From Saccharopolyspora rectivirgula DSM 43747 (GTDB lineage Bacteria > Actinomycetota > Actinomycetes > Mycobacteriales > Pseudonocardiaceae): DNA of 39,511 bases. Below, one piece after another: positions 28,034-36,687 of the stretch (positions are counted from its first letter, which is position 1; each line of letters begins with the position of its first letter). The position numbers and the translations under genes were made by a program. Location: assembly GCF_000497205.1 (NCBI RefSeq), contig NZ_AYJW01000036.1:1-39511 (forward strand), written 5' to 3'. The notes under the pieces were generated by a model. It was not told the origin of the DNA. It made no database searches and was given only the letters and a program-made list of their open reading frames with translations.

Positions 28034-29371
28034 TCAGTACGTGATCGCCATGCTGGGATCGGCGAACAGCGCCCCGACATCGGCCAGGAACTGCGAGCCC
28101 TGCTGGCCGTCCACGATCCGGTGGTCGAAGCTCAACGCCAGCTGGCACACCTTCCGCGGCACCACCTGGCCGTCCACCACCCACGGCATGTCGCGGATCG
28201 CGCCGAGCGCGAGGATCGCCGACTCGCCCGGGTTGAGGATCGGGGTGCCGGTGTCCACCCCGAAGACGCCGACGTTGGTGATCGTGATGGTGCCGTCCAC
28301 CATGTCCCCCGGAGGGGTCTTGCCCTCCCGCGCGGTGGTGGTCAGCTCCTCCAACGCCACCGCCAGCTCCCGCAGGGAGAGCTGGTCGGCGTCCCGGACC
28401 TTCGGCACCACCAGCCCGCGCGGCGTCGCGGCCGCGATGCCCAGGTGCACGTAGTCCTTGTAGACGATCTCGCCCGCCTGCTCGTCCCAGGTGGCGTTCA
28501 CGTCCGGGGTGCGGCGCACCGCCAGGCACACCGCTTTCGCGGCGAACGCCAGCGGCGTCAACTTGACCCCCGCGAAGTCGGGGTGGTTCTTCAACCGCTC
28601 CCGGAACTCCATCATCGGGGTGACGTCCACGGTCAGGAACTCGGTGACGTGCGGCGCGGTGAACGCGCTCCGCACCATCGCCTCCGCCGTGGCCTTGCGG
28701 ACGCCCTTGACCGGCACTCGGCGTTCGGACCGGCCCGCGGGCGCGGCCGCGGACGTCTTCCCGCTGGCGGCGGCTTCGACGTCTTCCCGGGTGATCACCC
28801 CGCTGGCACCGGAGCCGGTGATCGAGCGCAGGTCCACCCCGAGCGTCTTGGCCAGCTTGCGCACCGGCGGTTTGGCCAGCGGCACGTAGCCGCCCTGGCG
28901 CGCTCCGTTGCGCGGCTCGGCCTGGGAGGGCGGTTCGGCCGCGGGCGGCGCGGAAGCCGTCGCAGCCGGCGCGGTCGGCGGTCCCGCGGCGGCCGGTGCG
29001 TTGCGCCGGCGCCGCCGCTTCGTGCTGGACGCCCGCGGGCCGTAGCCGACCAGGGTGGCGACCTTCTCCTCCTGCTGGGTGCTCTCCGCGGCGGGGGCGG
29101 CGCCCTGTTCGACGACCTCCACCTCACCGGCCACGTCGATCGCGACGATCGGGGTGCCCACCTCGACGGTCTGCCCCGGTTCGGCGAGCAGTTCCCGCAC
29201 GGTGCCCGCCCACGGGCAGGGGAGTTCCACCGCCGCCTTGGCGGTCTCGATCTCCACGATGACCTGGTTGACCTCGACCTGGTCGCCCGGTTGGACCCGC
29301 CAGTTGAGGATCTCCGCTTCGGTCAGCCCCTCGCCGACATCGGGCAGGGGGAAGTGCTGCAGGTTGGCCAT
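28034..29371 (-). CDS. bkdC: Branched-chain 2-oxoacid dehydrogenase E2 (dihydrolipoyl acyltransferase)
   Basis: 445 residues. An N-terminal lipoyl domain (about 1-80) has the lipoylated lysine K45 in EIETAKAAVEL. An Ala/Pro-rich linker with a run of five Arg leads to a peripheral-subunit-binding domain (about 165-200, PPVRKLAKTLGVDLRSITGS). The catalytic acyltransferase domain ends with SFDHRIVDGQQGSQFL, containing the HxxxDG motif. It transfers acyl groups from E1 to CoA in branched-chain amino-acid breakdown. It starts 19 nt after the E1-beta stop; GGGGAG lies about 12 nt before the ATG. No E3 gene follows, so the complex must use lipoamide dehydrogenase encoded elsewhere. Confidence 0.92.
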   Translation of the reverse strand: MANLQHFPLPDVGEGLTEAEILNWRVQPGDQVEVNQVIVEIETAKAAVELPCPWAGTVRELLAEPGQTVEVGTPIVAIDVAGEVEVVEQGAAPAAESTQQEEKVATLVGYGPRASSTKRRRRRNAPAAAGPPTAPAATASAPPAAEPPSQAEPRNGARQGGYVPLAKPPVRKLAKTLGVDLRSITGSGASGVITREDVEAAASGKTSAAAPAGRSERRVPVKGVRKATAEAMVRSAFTAPHVTEFLTVDVTPMMEFRERLKNHPDFAGVKLTPLAFAAKAVCLAVRRTPDVNATWDEQAGEIVYKDYVHLGIAAATPRGLVVPKVRDADQLSLRELAVALEELTTTAREGKTPPGDMVDGTITITNVGVFGVDTGTPILNPGESAILALGAIRDMPWVVDGQVVPRKVCQLALSFDHRIVDGQQGSQFLADVGALFADPSMAITY

Positions 29372-29389
29372 CTTGCTGCTGTTCTCCCC

Positions 29390-30409
29390 TCAGTACGCCA
29401 GCGAACGGTCGACTGCGTCCAGCACCCGGTCCAGGTCCGGCAAGTAGTCGTCCTCCAACTTGCTCGGCGGGTACGGGGTGTCGAAGCCGGTCACCCGCAG
29501 CACCGGGGCCTCCAGGGAGTAGAAGCACTCCTGCTGCACCCGGGTGGCCACCTCGGAGGTGATGGAGGACTCCGCCGGGGCCTCGCTGACCAGCACCAAC
29601 CGCCCGGTCCGGCGCACCGACTCGAACACCGGCTCCAGGTGCAGCGGGGACAGGGTCCGCAGGTCGATCACCTCGAGGTCGAGGTCGTCCTCGGTGGCCG
29701 CTTCGGCCGCGTCCAGGCAGGTGCGCACCATCGGCCCGTAGGTGGCGATGGTGGCCGTGGTCCCCGCGCGCACCACCCGGGAGCTGAACAGCGGTGGCGG
29801 GGAAGCGGCCGGGTCCAGCGGGGCCTTCTCGTAGTAGCGCCGCTTGGGCTCGAAGAACAGCACCGGATCGTCGCAGGCGATGGCCTGCTGCAGCATCCAG
29901 TAGGCGTCGACCGGGTTGGAGCAGGACACCACCTTCAACCCGCCGACGTGCGCGAACAGCGATTCCGGGGACTCCGAGTGGTGCTCCACCGCACCGATGC
30001 CCCCGCCGAACGGGACCCGCACCACCACCGGCACCTTCACCTTGCCCTGGCTGCGGTAGTGCAGCTTGGCCAACTGGGAGACGATCTGGTCGAAACCGGG
30101 GAAGATGAACCCGTCGAACTGGATCTCGCACACCGGTCGGTAGCCGCGGAGCGCCAGCCCGATCGCGGTGCCGATGATCCCGGACTCGGCCAGCGGGGTG
30201 TCCAGCACCCGGTGCTCGCCGAAGTCCTTCTGCAAGCCGTCGGTGATCCGGAAGACGCCGCCGAGCTTGCCGACGTCCTCGCCCATCACCAGGACTTTCG
30301 GGTCGCGTTCCATCGCGGCCCGCAGCGCCAGGTTGAGGGCTTTGGCGATGGTGACGGTCTGGGTGGCCCCGGCCTTCGTGGTCGGGTGTTCCAGGGTGGG
30401 CGCGGCCAT
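29390..30409 (-). CDS. bkdB: Branched-chain 2-oxoacid dehydrogenase E1 beta subunit
   Basis: 339 residues, the transketolase-like beta subunit: LVMGEDVGKLGGVFRITDGL, DTPLAESGIIGTAIGLALRG, EIQFDGFIFPGFDQIVSQLA and EHHSESPESLFAHVGGLKVV are typical. With E1-alpha it binds thiamine diphosphate and decarboxylates the 2-oxoacid. The ATG at 30409 shares its A with the E1-alpha stop (TGATG), and GGGAGG lies upstream within E1-alpha, so the two are translationally coupled at equal stoichiometry. The upstream open frame to 30985 is out-of-frame E1-alpha sequence. Confidence 0.93.
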   Translation of the reverse strand: MAAPTLEHPTTKAGATQTVTIAKALNLALRAAMERDPKVLVMGEDVGKLGGVFRITDGLQKDFGEHRVLDTPLAESGIIGTAIGLALRGYRPVCEIQFDGFIFPGFDQIVSQLAKLHYRSQGKVKVPVVVRVPFGGGIGAVEHHSESPESLFAHVGGLKVVSCSNPVDAYWMLQQAIACDDPVLFFEPKRRYYEKAPLDPAASPPPLFSSRVVRAGTTATIATYGPMVRTCLDAAEAATEDDLDLEVIDLRTLSPLHLEPVFESVRRTGRLVLVSEAPAESSITSEVATRVQQECFYSLEAPVLRVTGFDTPYPPSKLEDDYLPDLDRVLDAVDRSLAY

Positions 30410-31638
30410 CAACGAACACCTCCCGCCATTGCGTCGTCGGCGAACCCGGCGAGGTAGCGCAGGTACTCCTCGCGCTGCTGGGCCAGCTGCGGTGTTTCCT
30501 CGGCGTAGACCTCGGAGAAGATCCGCTCGGGAGGCGGAGTCGGCATGTTGAAGCAGAAGTCGCGGAACCGCGCGGCCAGCTCGTCGGACTCCGCGGAGAC
30601 CTCGTCGAAGAAGTCCTGGTCGGCGATCTCCTCGCGCACCAGGTGCACGCGCAGCCGCTCGATGGGGTCCTTCAGCTTCCAGGCCTCCATCTCGTCGGAG
30701 AGCCGGTAGCGGGTGGGGTCGTCGGAGGTGGTGTGGGCGTCCATCCGGTAGGTGAACGCCTCCACGAGCACCGGCCCGTTGCCCTGCCGGCACTCGTCCA
30801 GGGCCCACTTGGCGACCGCGAGGCTGGCCAGCACGTCGTTGCCGTCCACCCGGATGCCGGGGAAGCCGTACCCGGCGGCGCGCTGGTAGAGCGGGACCCG
30901 GGTCTGGCGCTCCAGCGGTTCGGAGATCGCCCACTGGTTGTTCTGGCAGAAGAACACCACGGGCGCGTCGTAGACGGCCGACCACACCATCCCTTCGTGC
31001 ACGTCGCCCTGGCTGGTGGCCCCGTCACCGAAGAACACCATGGTGGCCTCACCGTCGGGGTCGCCGACCTTGCCGTCGAACTTCTGCCCCATGGCGTAGC
31101 CGGTGGCGTTCAGGCACTGGTTGCCGATGACGATCGTGTAGGTGTGGAAGCCGGTCTCCTTCGGGTCCCAGCTGCCGTGGTCGGTGCCGCGGAAGATGCC
31201 GAGCAGTTCGGTGGGGTCGATGCCCCGGCACCACGCCACCCCGTGCTCCCGGTAGCTGGGGAAGGCCATGTCCTGGGGTTTGAGCGCGCGGCCCGCCCCG
31301 ATCTGGGCGGCCTCCTGGCCCAGCAGGGGGACCCAGATGCCGAGCTGGCCTTGGCGCTGCAGGGCGTTGCCCTCCCGGTCGAACCGGCGGACCAGCACCA
31401 TGTCCCGGTACAGGCCGCGAAGCGCCTCGTCGCTGAGCTCTATGTCGAAATCGGGGTGCTCGACCCGCTCTCCTTCGGGGGTGAGGAGCTGAACGAGGTC
31501 AGCTCCGCCTTCACTGGTAGCCCGCAATCCGGCGATCACCTGCTCCCTGCTGGGTCGTGCTGCGGTAGCGGCAGGGGGCCCGGTCACTTCGCCGGTTTCG
31601 GTTAGTGCTCCCGGTCGCGTCCATCGTTCGGGGGACAT
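30409..31638 (-). CDS. bkdA: Branched-chain 2-oxoacid dehydrogenase E1 alpha subunit
   Basis: 409 residues. The thiamine diphosphate motif runs from GDGATSQGDVHEGMVWSAVY to NNQWAIS. GIWVPLLGQEAAQIGAG, FPSYREHGVAWCRGIDP and AFTYRMDAHTTSDDPTRYR, which includes the phosphorylation-loop region of mammalian homologues, identify the branched-chain type. ATG 31638 follows GAGGAGATC. First gene of the E1alpha-E1beta-E2 operon. An Lrp/AsnC-type bkdR regulator, often next to such operons, is not present in the window. Confidence 0.93.
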   Translation of the reverse strand: MSPERWTRPGALTETGEVTGPPAATAARPSREQVIAGLRATSEGGADLVQLLTPEGERVEHPDFDIELSDEALRGLYRDMVLVRRFDREGNALQRQGQLGIWVPLLGQEAAQIGAGRALKPQDMAFPSYREHGVAWCRGIDPTELLGIFRGTDHGSWDPKETGFHTYTIVIGNQCLNATGYAMGQKFDGKVGDPDGEATMVFFGDGATSQGDVHEGMVWSAVYDAPVVFFCQNNQWAISEPLERQTRVPLYQRAAGYGFPGIRVDGNDVLASLAVAKWALDECRQGNGPVLVEAFTYRMDAHTTSDDPTRYRLSDEMEAWKLKDPIERLRVHLVREEIADQDFFDEVSAESDELAARFRDFCFNMPTPPPERIFSEVYAEETPQLAQQREEYLRYLAGFADDAMAGGVR

Positions 31639-32065
31639 GTGGATCTCCTCGTGTCACCGTCGGCTCACACCGCTTGTGGTGGTGTGCCCGACTGCTCCGT
31701 CCAGGTGGCGTTCACGGCTGTGCTGCCGCTGGGCCGCCTGACCGGAGCGGTTGGACCGCTCCCCGTCATCCTGACACGAAACCGCCAAAAGCAGTGAGCC
31801 CTGCCACAGGGATTCGATTCAGCCGGACGGCCGCCCGGCCTCGCAGGCCATTCACGTTAATTCCCCACCAGAACGGGAAAAATCGCAGGTCATCGAAGTA
31901 ATGGAGATCCGATTGACGAGTCCGGGAAGGTCGTAACCCCAACACTTCGCACACCGACCAACGGCGGGGAAACTCGCCACCCGCCGCCCTCGGCGGGCCG
32001 GCCCCGAGGCCCGCAACCCCACCCGCCATGGCCAAGACCGCGGCAGGACGGGCATACTGCACCAG
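31639..32065. other. Divergent intergenic region, bkd operon and GPP34 gene
   Basis: 427 bp without a supported gene. An imperfect inverted repeat CACACC/GGTGTG around a short loop lies at about 31666-31686, 30-50 nt upstream of bkdA, and could be a regulator site. A lower-GC patch at 31850-31930 may hold promoter elements. At the right end CATACT (32053-32058), 7 nt before the GTG of the GPP34 gene, looks like a -10 box for a leaderless transcript. Confidence 0.45.
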
Positions 32066-32707
32066 GTGACCGGCATCACCCTTCCGGAAGAATTCGTCCT
32101 GCTGCTGCACAAGGACAACGGCAGCTACTACGCCACCGCCGACCGCACCGGCGCCGCCGAATTGGCCGAGCTCGCCCGCCAGCACCGCATCGCGATCGAC
32201 GGCAAGAACATCGAGCTCACCAACTCCGAGCCGAGCGAAGTGCCCTGGATCGCCGAAGCCGTCGAACTGCTCGCCCAACGCCAGCAGAAGACCGGTGGAC
32301 CGGTCGCCGTCTCCTGGTTCCTCGAACGCCGCAAAACCCGCGACCAGCACGCCGAGTCCCTCGTGCGGCGCGGGCTGATGCGCCACGAGCAGCGCGAATT
32401 CCTCGGGCTGTTCCGCAGCAACCGCTACTACCCCGACCACAACGCACGCCAAGCGCTGATCGGCGAGCTGCGCGCGGTCGCCTCCGGTCAGCAGCCCCTC
32501 GACAACCGGCTGGCCCTGCTCGCCGCCCTGGTGCACACCAGCGGGCTCTCCTGGGCGCTCAAGTTCAGCTCGGCGGAGCGCAAACGGCTCAAGAAGATCA
32601 GCGCCGGGGAGGAACTGGGCAACGCGGTGGAGGCGGCCGTGGCCGACCTCAACGCGGTGCTGACCACCACCGTGATCATCTCCGCCACCGCCGCCGGTTC
32701 GGAGTAA
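32066..32707 (+). CDS. GPP34-family phosphoprotein (Golgi phosphoprotein 3 fold)
   Basis: 213 residues: LPEEFVLLLHKDNGSYYATA at the start, then LVRRGLMRHEQREFLGLFRS with RYYPDH, and ALLAALVHTSGLSWALKFSS near the end. This order is that of bacterial GPP34 proteins, homologous to the PI4P-binding eukaryotic GOLPH3. They are common in actinobacteria, where their function is unknown; a link to membrane or differentiation has been suggested. GTG 32066 has no ribosome site and lies 7 nt after a CATACT box, suggesting a leaderless mRNA. No neighbour suggests a role. Confidence 0.82.
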   Translation: MTGITLPEEFVLLLHKDNGSYYATADRTGAAELAELARQHRIAIDGKNIELTNSEPSEVPWIAEAVELLAQRQQKTGGPVAVSWFLERRKTRDQHAESLVRRGLMRHEQREFLGLFRSNRYYPDHNARQALIGELRAVASGQQPLDNRLALLAALVHTSGLSWALKFSSAERKRLKKISAGEELGNAVEAAVADLNAVLTTTVIISATAAGSE

Positions 32708-32744
32708 CCCGCGCAACGGGCTCCCCGCCCCGCCGCAGCAGGCA

Positions 32745-32750
32745 TAGGAT
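32745..32750 (+). promoter_or_regulatory. -10 box for leaderless M20 peptidase transcript
   Basis: TAGGAT ends 6 nt before the GTG at 32757, and no Shine-Dalgarno sequence is present. A TANNNT box at this distance puts transcription start at the start codon. Confidence 0.5.
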
Positions 32751-32756
32751 CGCGGC

Positions 32757-34172
32757 GTGGATCGAGCAGCCGTGACGAAAACCGTGCAACAGATCTGGGA
32801 CGAATCCGTCCTGCCCAGCCTGTCCGAGCTGGTGGAGATACCAGCGGTGTCCCCCGCGTACGACGCGGACTGGGAGGCCAACGGGCACCTCGACGCCGCC
32901 GTCGACCACGTGCGGCAGTGGGTCACGGCACGCGGCATCCCGGGCGCCGAAGCGGAAGTGGTTCGGCTCGACGGCCGCTCCCCCCTGCTGCTGATCGACA
33001 TCCCGCCCGCCGAAGGCGCCTCGGAAGAGACCGTGCTGCTGTACGGGCACCTGGACAAGCAGCCCCCGCTCCACGGCTGGTCCGAAGGACTCGGCCCGTG
33101 GACACCGGTGGTGCGCAACGGCCGGCTGTACGGCCGCGGCTCCGTGGACGACGGGTACTCCGGGTACGCCGCCATCTCCGCCGTCGAAGCCGCTCGCCAG
33201 CACGGCGGCCGGCACGCCCGCTGCGTCGTCCTGCTGGAGACCGGCGAGGAATCCGGCAGCCCCGACCTCCCGGCGTACCTGGAGCACCTGTCCGACCGGC
33301 TCGGCGACGTGACCCTGATCGTGTGCCTGGACTCCGGGGCCGGGGACTACGAGCGACTGTGGCTGACCACCTCGCTGCGCGGCGGGATGCAGCTGGAGGT
33401 GACCGTCCGGGTGCTGGAGTCCGGGCAGCACTCCGGCATGGCCAGTGGCATCCTGCCCAGTTCGTTCCGGATCATGCGACAACTGCTGGACCGGATCGAG
33501 GACCCGCGGACCGGGGAAATCCTGGTCCCCGAGCTGAACGTGCCCATCCCGAACAACCGGGTCGAGCAGACCCGCGCGGCGCTCGAAGCCGTCCCCGGCC
33601 TGGTGCGGAACTCGGTCCCGCTGCTGGACGGGATGCAGCCGCTCAGCGAGGACGAGGTCGAACTGGCCCTGAACAACACCTGGCGACCGACCCTGTCGGT
33701 GATCGGCGCCGACGGGATGCCCGCTCCTTCGGACGCCGGCAACGTGCTGCGCCCCTACACCACGCTGATGCTCAGCTTCCGGCTGCCGCCGACCGCTGAC
33801 CCGCAGGCCGCGATGGAAGCGGTCAAGCAGCGGCTGTCCACCGACGTGCCCTACGGGGCCCAGGTGAGCTTCGGGCACTCCGACACCGGAATGGGCTGGA
33901 ACGCTCCCGATCTGCAGCCGTGGCTGCACGAAGCGCTGGACCAGGCCAGCGCGGACATCTTCGGGACCCGGTGGCAGACCATGGGGGTCGGCGGATCCAT
34001 CCCCCTCATGGGGCTGCTGCACAACGCCTACCCCGACGCCCAGTTCGTGGTGACCGGAGCGCTGGGCCCGGACAGCAACGCCCACGTGCCCGACGAATCA
34101 CTGCACCTGGGGTTCGCCGCCAAGCTCAGCGCGGCGATCGCCTACCTGCTCGACGCGCACGCCCGCAGGTGA
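32757..34172 (+). CDS. M20 family metallopeptidase (dipeptidase-like)
   Basis: 471 residues with the full M20 zinc site: H98 and D100 in YGHLDKQPP, D131 in GRGSVDDGYSG, the E164-E165 pair in LETGEESGSP, D192 in CLDSG, and a final His in GPDSNAHVPDES. Between them is the lid/dimerisation domain (from about TTSLRGGMQLEVTVRV). M20 enzymes of this size hydrolyse dipeptides or related amide substrates in the cytoplasm. It starts at GTG 32757, 49 nt after the GPP34 stop, but its own -10 box suggests independent transcription. Convergent with the PspC gene. Confidence 0.92.
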   Translation: MDRAAVTKTVQQIWDESVLPSLSELVEIPAVSPAYDADWEANGHLDAAVDHVRQWVTARGIPGAEAEVVRLDGRSPLLLIDIPPAEGASEETVLLYGHLDKQPPLHGWSEGLGPWTPVVRNGRLYGRGSVDDGYSGYAAISAVEAARQHGGRHARCVVLLETGEESGSPDLPAYLEHLSDRLGDVTLIVCLDSGAGDYERLWLTTSLRGGMQLEVTVRVLESGQHSGMASGILPSSFRIMRQLLDRIEDPRTGEILVPELNVPIPNNRVEQTRAALEAVPGLVRNSVPLLDGMQPLSEDEVELALNNTWRPTLSVIGADGMPAPSDAGNVLRPYTTLMLSFRLPPTADPQAAMEAVKQRLSTDVPYGAQVSFGHSDTGMGWNAPDLQPWLHEALDQASADIFGTRWQTMGVGGSIPLMGLLHNAYPDAQFVVTGALGPDSNAHVPDESLHLGFAAKLSAAIAYLLDAHARR

Positions 34173-34233
34173 CCGTCGAGCACCGCGCTCGTGGCGGCGT
34201 CCGGTGCGCCGGGCGCCGTCCGCGGCGGCCCGC

Positions 34234-34425
34234 TCAGCGCCTGGGGATCAAGAACCACAGCGCGAGGTAGAACACCACCTGCGGTCCGGGCAACAAGCAG
34301 GAGAGCAGGAACAGCACCCGGACCGTGCTGGGCTTCATGCCGAACCGGTCGGCCAGCCCAGCGCAAACGCCGGCGATCATGGCCCGGTCCTGGGGGCGGG
34401 AGAGGGGGGTTCGCTGTGTCGTCAT
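34234..34425 (-). CDS. PspC-domain small membrane protein
   Basis: 63 residues: a short N-terminus (MTTQRTPLSRPQDRAM), the PspC core IAGVCAGLADRFGMKPSTVR, then a hydrophobic hairpin-like stretch LFLLSCLLPGPQVVFYLALWFLIPRR. PspC-domain proteins are inner-membrane stress-related proteins; these short actinobacterial versions are poorly characterised. I chose the ATG at 34425; the frame is open to 34458. GGGGG lies just before the start. It is 97 nt downstream of the secreted-protein gene on the same strand. Confidence 0.85.
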   Translation of the reverse strand: MTTQRTPLSRPQDRAMIAGVCAGLADRFGMKPSTVRVLFLLSCLLPGPQVVFYLALWFLIPRR

Positions 34426-34522
34426 GCCCCCATGCTTCCTGAAAACGACCGGCAGCACGTCCGGAAGTCCCCTGAGATCTCCCTGAGCGGTCCTCTGGCG
34501 CTGGGCTGGCCACCGCTGGTCG

Positions 34523-34927
34523 TCAGCAGCGCACCTCGTACACCCGTTCCGCCAGCACCTGGTCCCCGGAAACCACGCGGACGTGGGTCCGCTTGGACGG
34601 CAGGGCGAAGGAGCCCCGCACGACGCCCCTGCCGCCGACGGCGCCGGTGGCCCTGGTCTCGCCGTTCACGTCGATCCGGAACGGGGTGGGGTTGCCCGCC
34701 GCCTCCTTCCCGCGCAATTCGTACGACACCGTGGGCCTGGACGCTGCCTCCGCCACGTCCTTCGACGCCCCGAACTGCTCCAGCGCGTCCTCGGCGGCCG
34801 GGGAAGCGCACTTCGGTTCGCCGAGCACCACGTCGACCGGGGCCTGCGCTGCCGCGGCCGACAGCGCGGTGAGGGGAAGGGCGGCGAACGCGGTCACGAC
34901 CAGGGGCACGATGCGACGCCCGATCAT
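34523..34927 (-). CDS. Small secreted protein of unknown function
   Basis: 134 residues. A Sec signal peptide (MIGRRIVPLVVTAFAALPLT, cleavage near SAAAAQA, about residue 28) precedes a small beta-rich domain of about 105 residues with two Cys (EPKCASPAAE and the penultimate-position VRC terminus) that could form one disulfide. VSYELRGKE, FRIDVNGET and RTHVRVVSGDQVLAERVYEV read like a small Ig-like or beta-sandwich fold. Family not recognised. ATG 34927 follows GGAGG 9 nt upstream. Confidence 0.75.
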   Translation of the reverse strand: MIGRRIVPLVVTAFAALPLTALSAAAAQAPVDVVLGEPKCASPAAEDALEQFGASKDVAEAASRPTVSYELRGKEAAGNPTPFRIDVNGETRATGAVGGRGVVRGSFALPSKRTHVRVVSGDQVLAERVYEVRC

Positions 34928-34957
34928 GGAAAACCAACCTCCAGAAGCTCGGGGTCC

Positions 34958-34978
34958 CCGGTTGGTCCCTCCAACCGG
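34958..34978 (-). terminator. Hairpin after GT87 gene
   Basis: CCGGTTGG (34958-34965) pairs with CCAACCGG (34971-34978), loop of 5 nt, immediately after the GT87 stop (34980). It also lies in the leader of the next gene, so partial read-through or attenuation is possible. Confidence 0.6.
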
Positions 34979-34979
34979 A

Positions 34980-36608
34980 TCACCTCGAAGCTATTGGCTC
35001 GCGCGATCTTCCGGAGGTTTCGTGCGACCAACGAGTTAACCCCGGTAGGGCGAAATGATCGGGCCGGCCGTCGAGCGGCCCGTCGCAGGGGTCGGCTTCC
35101 GCCGTCCGCCACCGGCCCGGCAACGCGTTCACCTGGCGGACCTTGTCCGTCGCCGGGTGCAGGATCTCCCGGACGACCAGCACGCACAGGGCCACCACCA
35201 GGGCGTCCCGGACCACCACGGCCCCCAGGAACCAGCCCTCCGGCAACCCCTTGTTGCCGGTGCCGAGGTAGTAGTACATGCGCGGGGCCCACACCGCGGC
35301 GTCCGCGACCATCCAGGTCAGCAGCAACCGCCAGCGCGGAATCGCCAGCACCGCCAACGGCACCAGCCACAGCGAGTACTGCGGGCTCCACACCTTGTTG
35401 GTGAGCAGGAACGCGGCCACCACCAAGAAGCACAGCTGGGCCAGCCGCGGCCGGGTCGGGGCGGCCAACCCCAGCCAACCGATGGCCAGGCAGGCGACGA
35501 GGAACAGCACCAGGCTGACCGCGTTGAGCACCACCGGCACCTGCCCGAACTCCAGCGGACCGTCGAAGCCCTCCCAGCCGGTGAAGTACATCAGCACGTT
35601 GTACAGCGAATCCGGGTCCGCCGGGCGATCGGTGTTCAGCCGGAAGAACTCCGCCCAGCCGGCCGGGAACAGCAGCATGATCGGCAGGTTCACCGCCAGC
35701 CAGGTCCCCGCGGCGGCCCCCAGGGTGCGCAAACCGGCGCCCAACCGCCCGGCCCGCAAGCACAGCACCAGCAGCGGGCCGAGGAAGAACAGCGGGTAGA
35801 GCTTGGCCGCCCCGCCCAAGCCGAGCAGCACCCCGGCCAGCACCGGTCGCCGTCGCGCCCAAGCCAGCAGCCCGGTGGTGGCGAACACCGTGGCCAGCGC
35901 GTCCCAGTTGGTGAAGGCGTGCACGAAGACCAGCGGGGAGGCCGCTGCGATGGCGGCGTCCCACTCCCGGCGCCGGCACAGCAGCAGCACCGCCCAGATC
36001 GTGGTCAGCCAGGCCACCGCGAGCCAGAACGCGCTCATGTTGAAGTACACCACCACGGTCAGCGCCATGGGCAGCCAACCGAAGGACGCCAGCGTCACCC
36101 AGCCGTCCGCGGCGCGCGCGTTGATCCACTGGAACAGCCCGGTGAGCACCGGGTACTCCATGTACCGGACCTTCTCCTGCGGTGTGCCGGGGTTCTCCAG
36201 CCACGCCGTCTTATACGGGAAGGCGTCGTCCGGGGCGACATCACCCAGCCCGTAGCGCGGGATGATGTCGGTGTAGCACATCGCGGTGTACTGCTTGTAG
36301 TTCCGCCAGTCCAGCTGCGGCCCCTGGTCGGTCTCGTAGGTGACCTGGCAGGGAGCTTTGAACAGCCAGCCGGCCGCAAGCACGAGGACCGCGATCAGCA
36401 GCACAACCCGCAGCGGGGTCCAGAACCGCTGCCGCCCCACCTGGGCGTGCCGCCCGAGCCGACCGCCGAAGGGTCGGCTGAGCCGCTGCGCCAGCGGCTC
36501 CGTCCACGTCGGCGGCACCCGGTCAGCGGGCCCCAGTGATTCGCAGTCCACCGCCGCGCCGACGACCGATCGGTTCCCGGTGCTGGTTGGCTCGCTGGAG
36601 GTGGACAC
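34980..36608 (-). CDS. GT87-family (DUF2029) glycosyltransferase next to ponA
   Basis: 542 residues: a cytoplasmic N-terminus of about 65 residues, then about ten TM segments. GT87 landmarks: [66 protein letters not shown] and [19 protein letters not shown]. It corresponds by position to the mycobacterial membrane protein beside ponA1 (Rv0051) and is probably an envelope mannosyltransferase. The C-terminal 50 residues after the last TM are atypical. GTG 36608 has only a weak ribosome site. A hairpin at 36639-36672 separates it from ponA, so it likely has its own promoter. Confidence 0.85.
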   Translation of the reverse strand: MSTSSEPTSTGNRSVVGAAVDCESLGPADRVPPTWTEPLAQRLSRPFGGRLGRHAQVGRQRFWTPLRVVLLIAVLVLAAGWLFKAPCQVTYETDQGPQLDWRNYKQYTAMCYTDIIPRYGLGDVAPDDAFPYKTAWLENPGTPQEKVRYMEYPVLTGLFQWINARAADGWVTLASFGWLPMALTVVVYFNMSAFWLAVAWLTTIWAVLLLCRRREWDAAIAAASPLVFVHAFTNWDALATVFATTGLLAWARRRPVLAGVLLGLGGAAKLYPLFFLGPLLVLCLRAGRLGAGLRTLGAAAGTWLAVNLPIMLLFPAGWAEFFRLNTDRPADPDSLYNVLMYFTGWEGFDGPLEFGQVPVVLNAVSLVLFLVACLAIGWLGLAAPTRPRLAQLCFLVVAAFLLTNKVWSPQYSLWLVPLAVLAIPRWRLLLTWMVADAAVWAPRMYYYLGTGNKGLPEGWFLGAVVVRDALVVALCVLVVREILHPATDKVRQVNALPGRWRTAEADPCDGPLDGRPDHFALPGLTRWSHETSGRSREPIASR

Positions 36609-36638
36609 GTCCGGATGCTACTTGTAGCCGATCTACGA

Positions 36639-36672
36639 CGAGGGGCACCCACTCGACAGCGGGTGCCCCTCG
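36639..36672 (-). terminator. Perfect 12-bp hairpin after ponA
   Basis: CGAGGGGCACCC (36639-36650) and GGGTGCCCCTCG (36661-36672) are exact complements with a 10-nt loop, 15 nt after the ponA stop codon and upstream of the GT87 start. Confidence 0.85.
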
Positions 36673-36687
36673 ATCGACTAGTGGCCG

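Noticed and set aside
28121-30457. 778-codon plus-strand frame opposite bkdB and bkdC
   Set aside because: Antisense shadow of the E1-beta and E2 genes with low-complexity translation.
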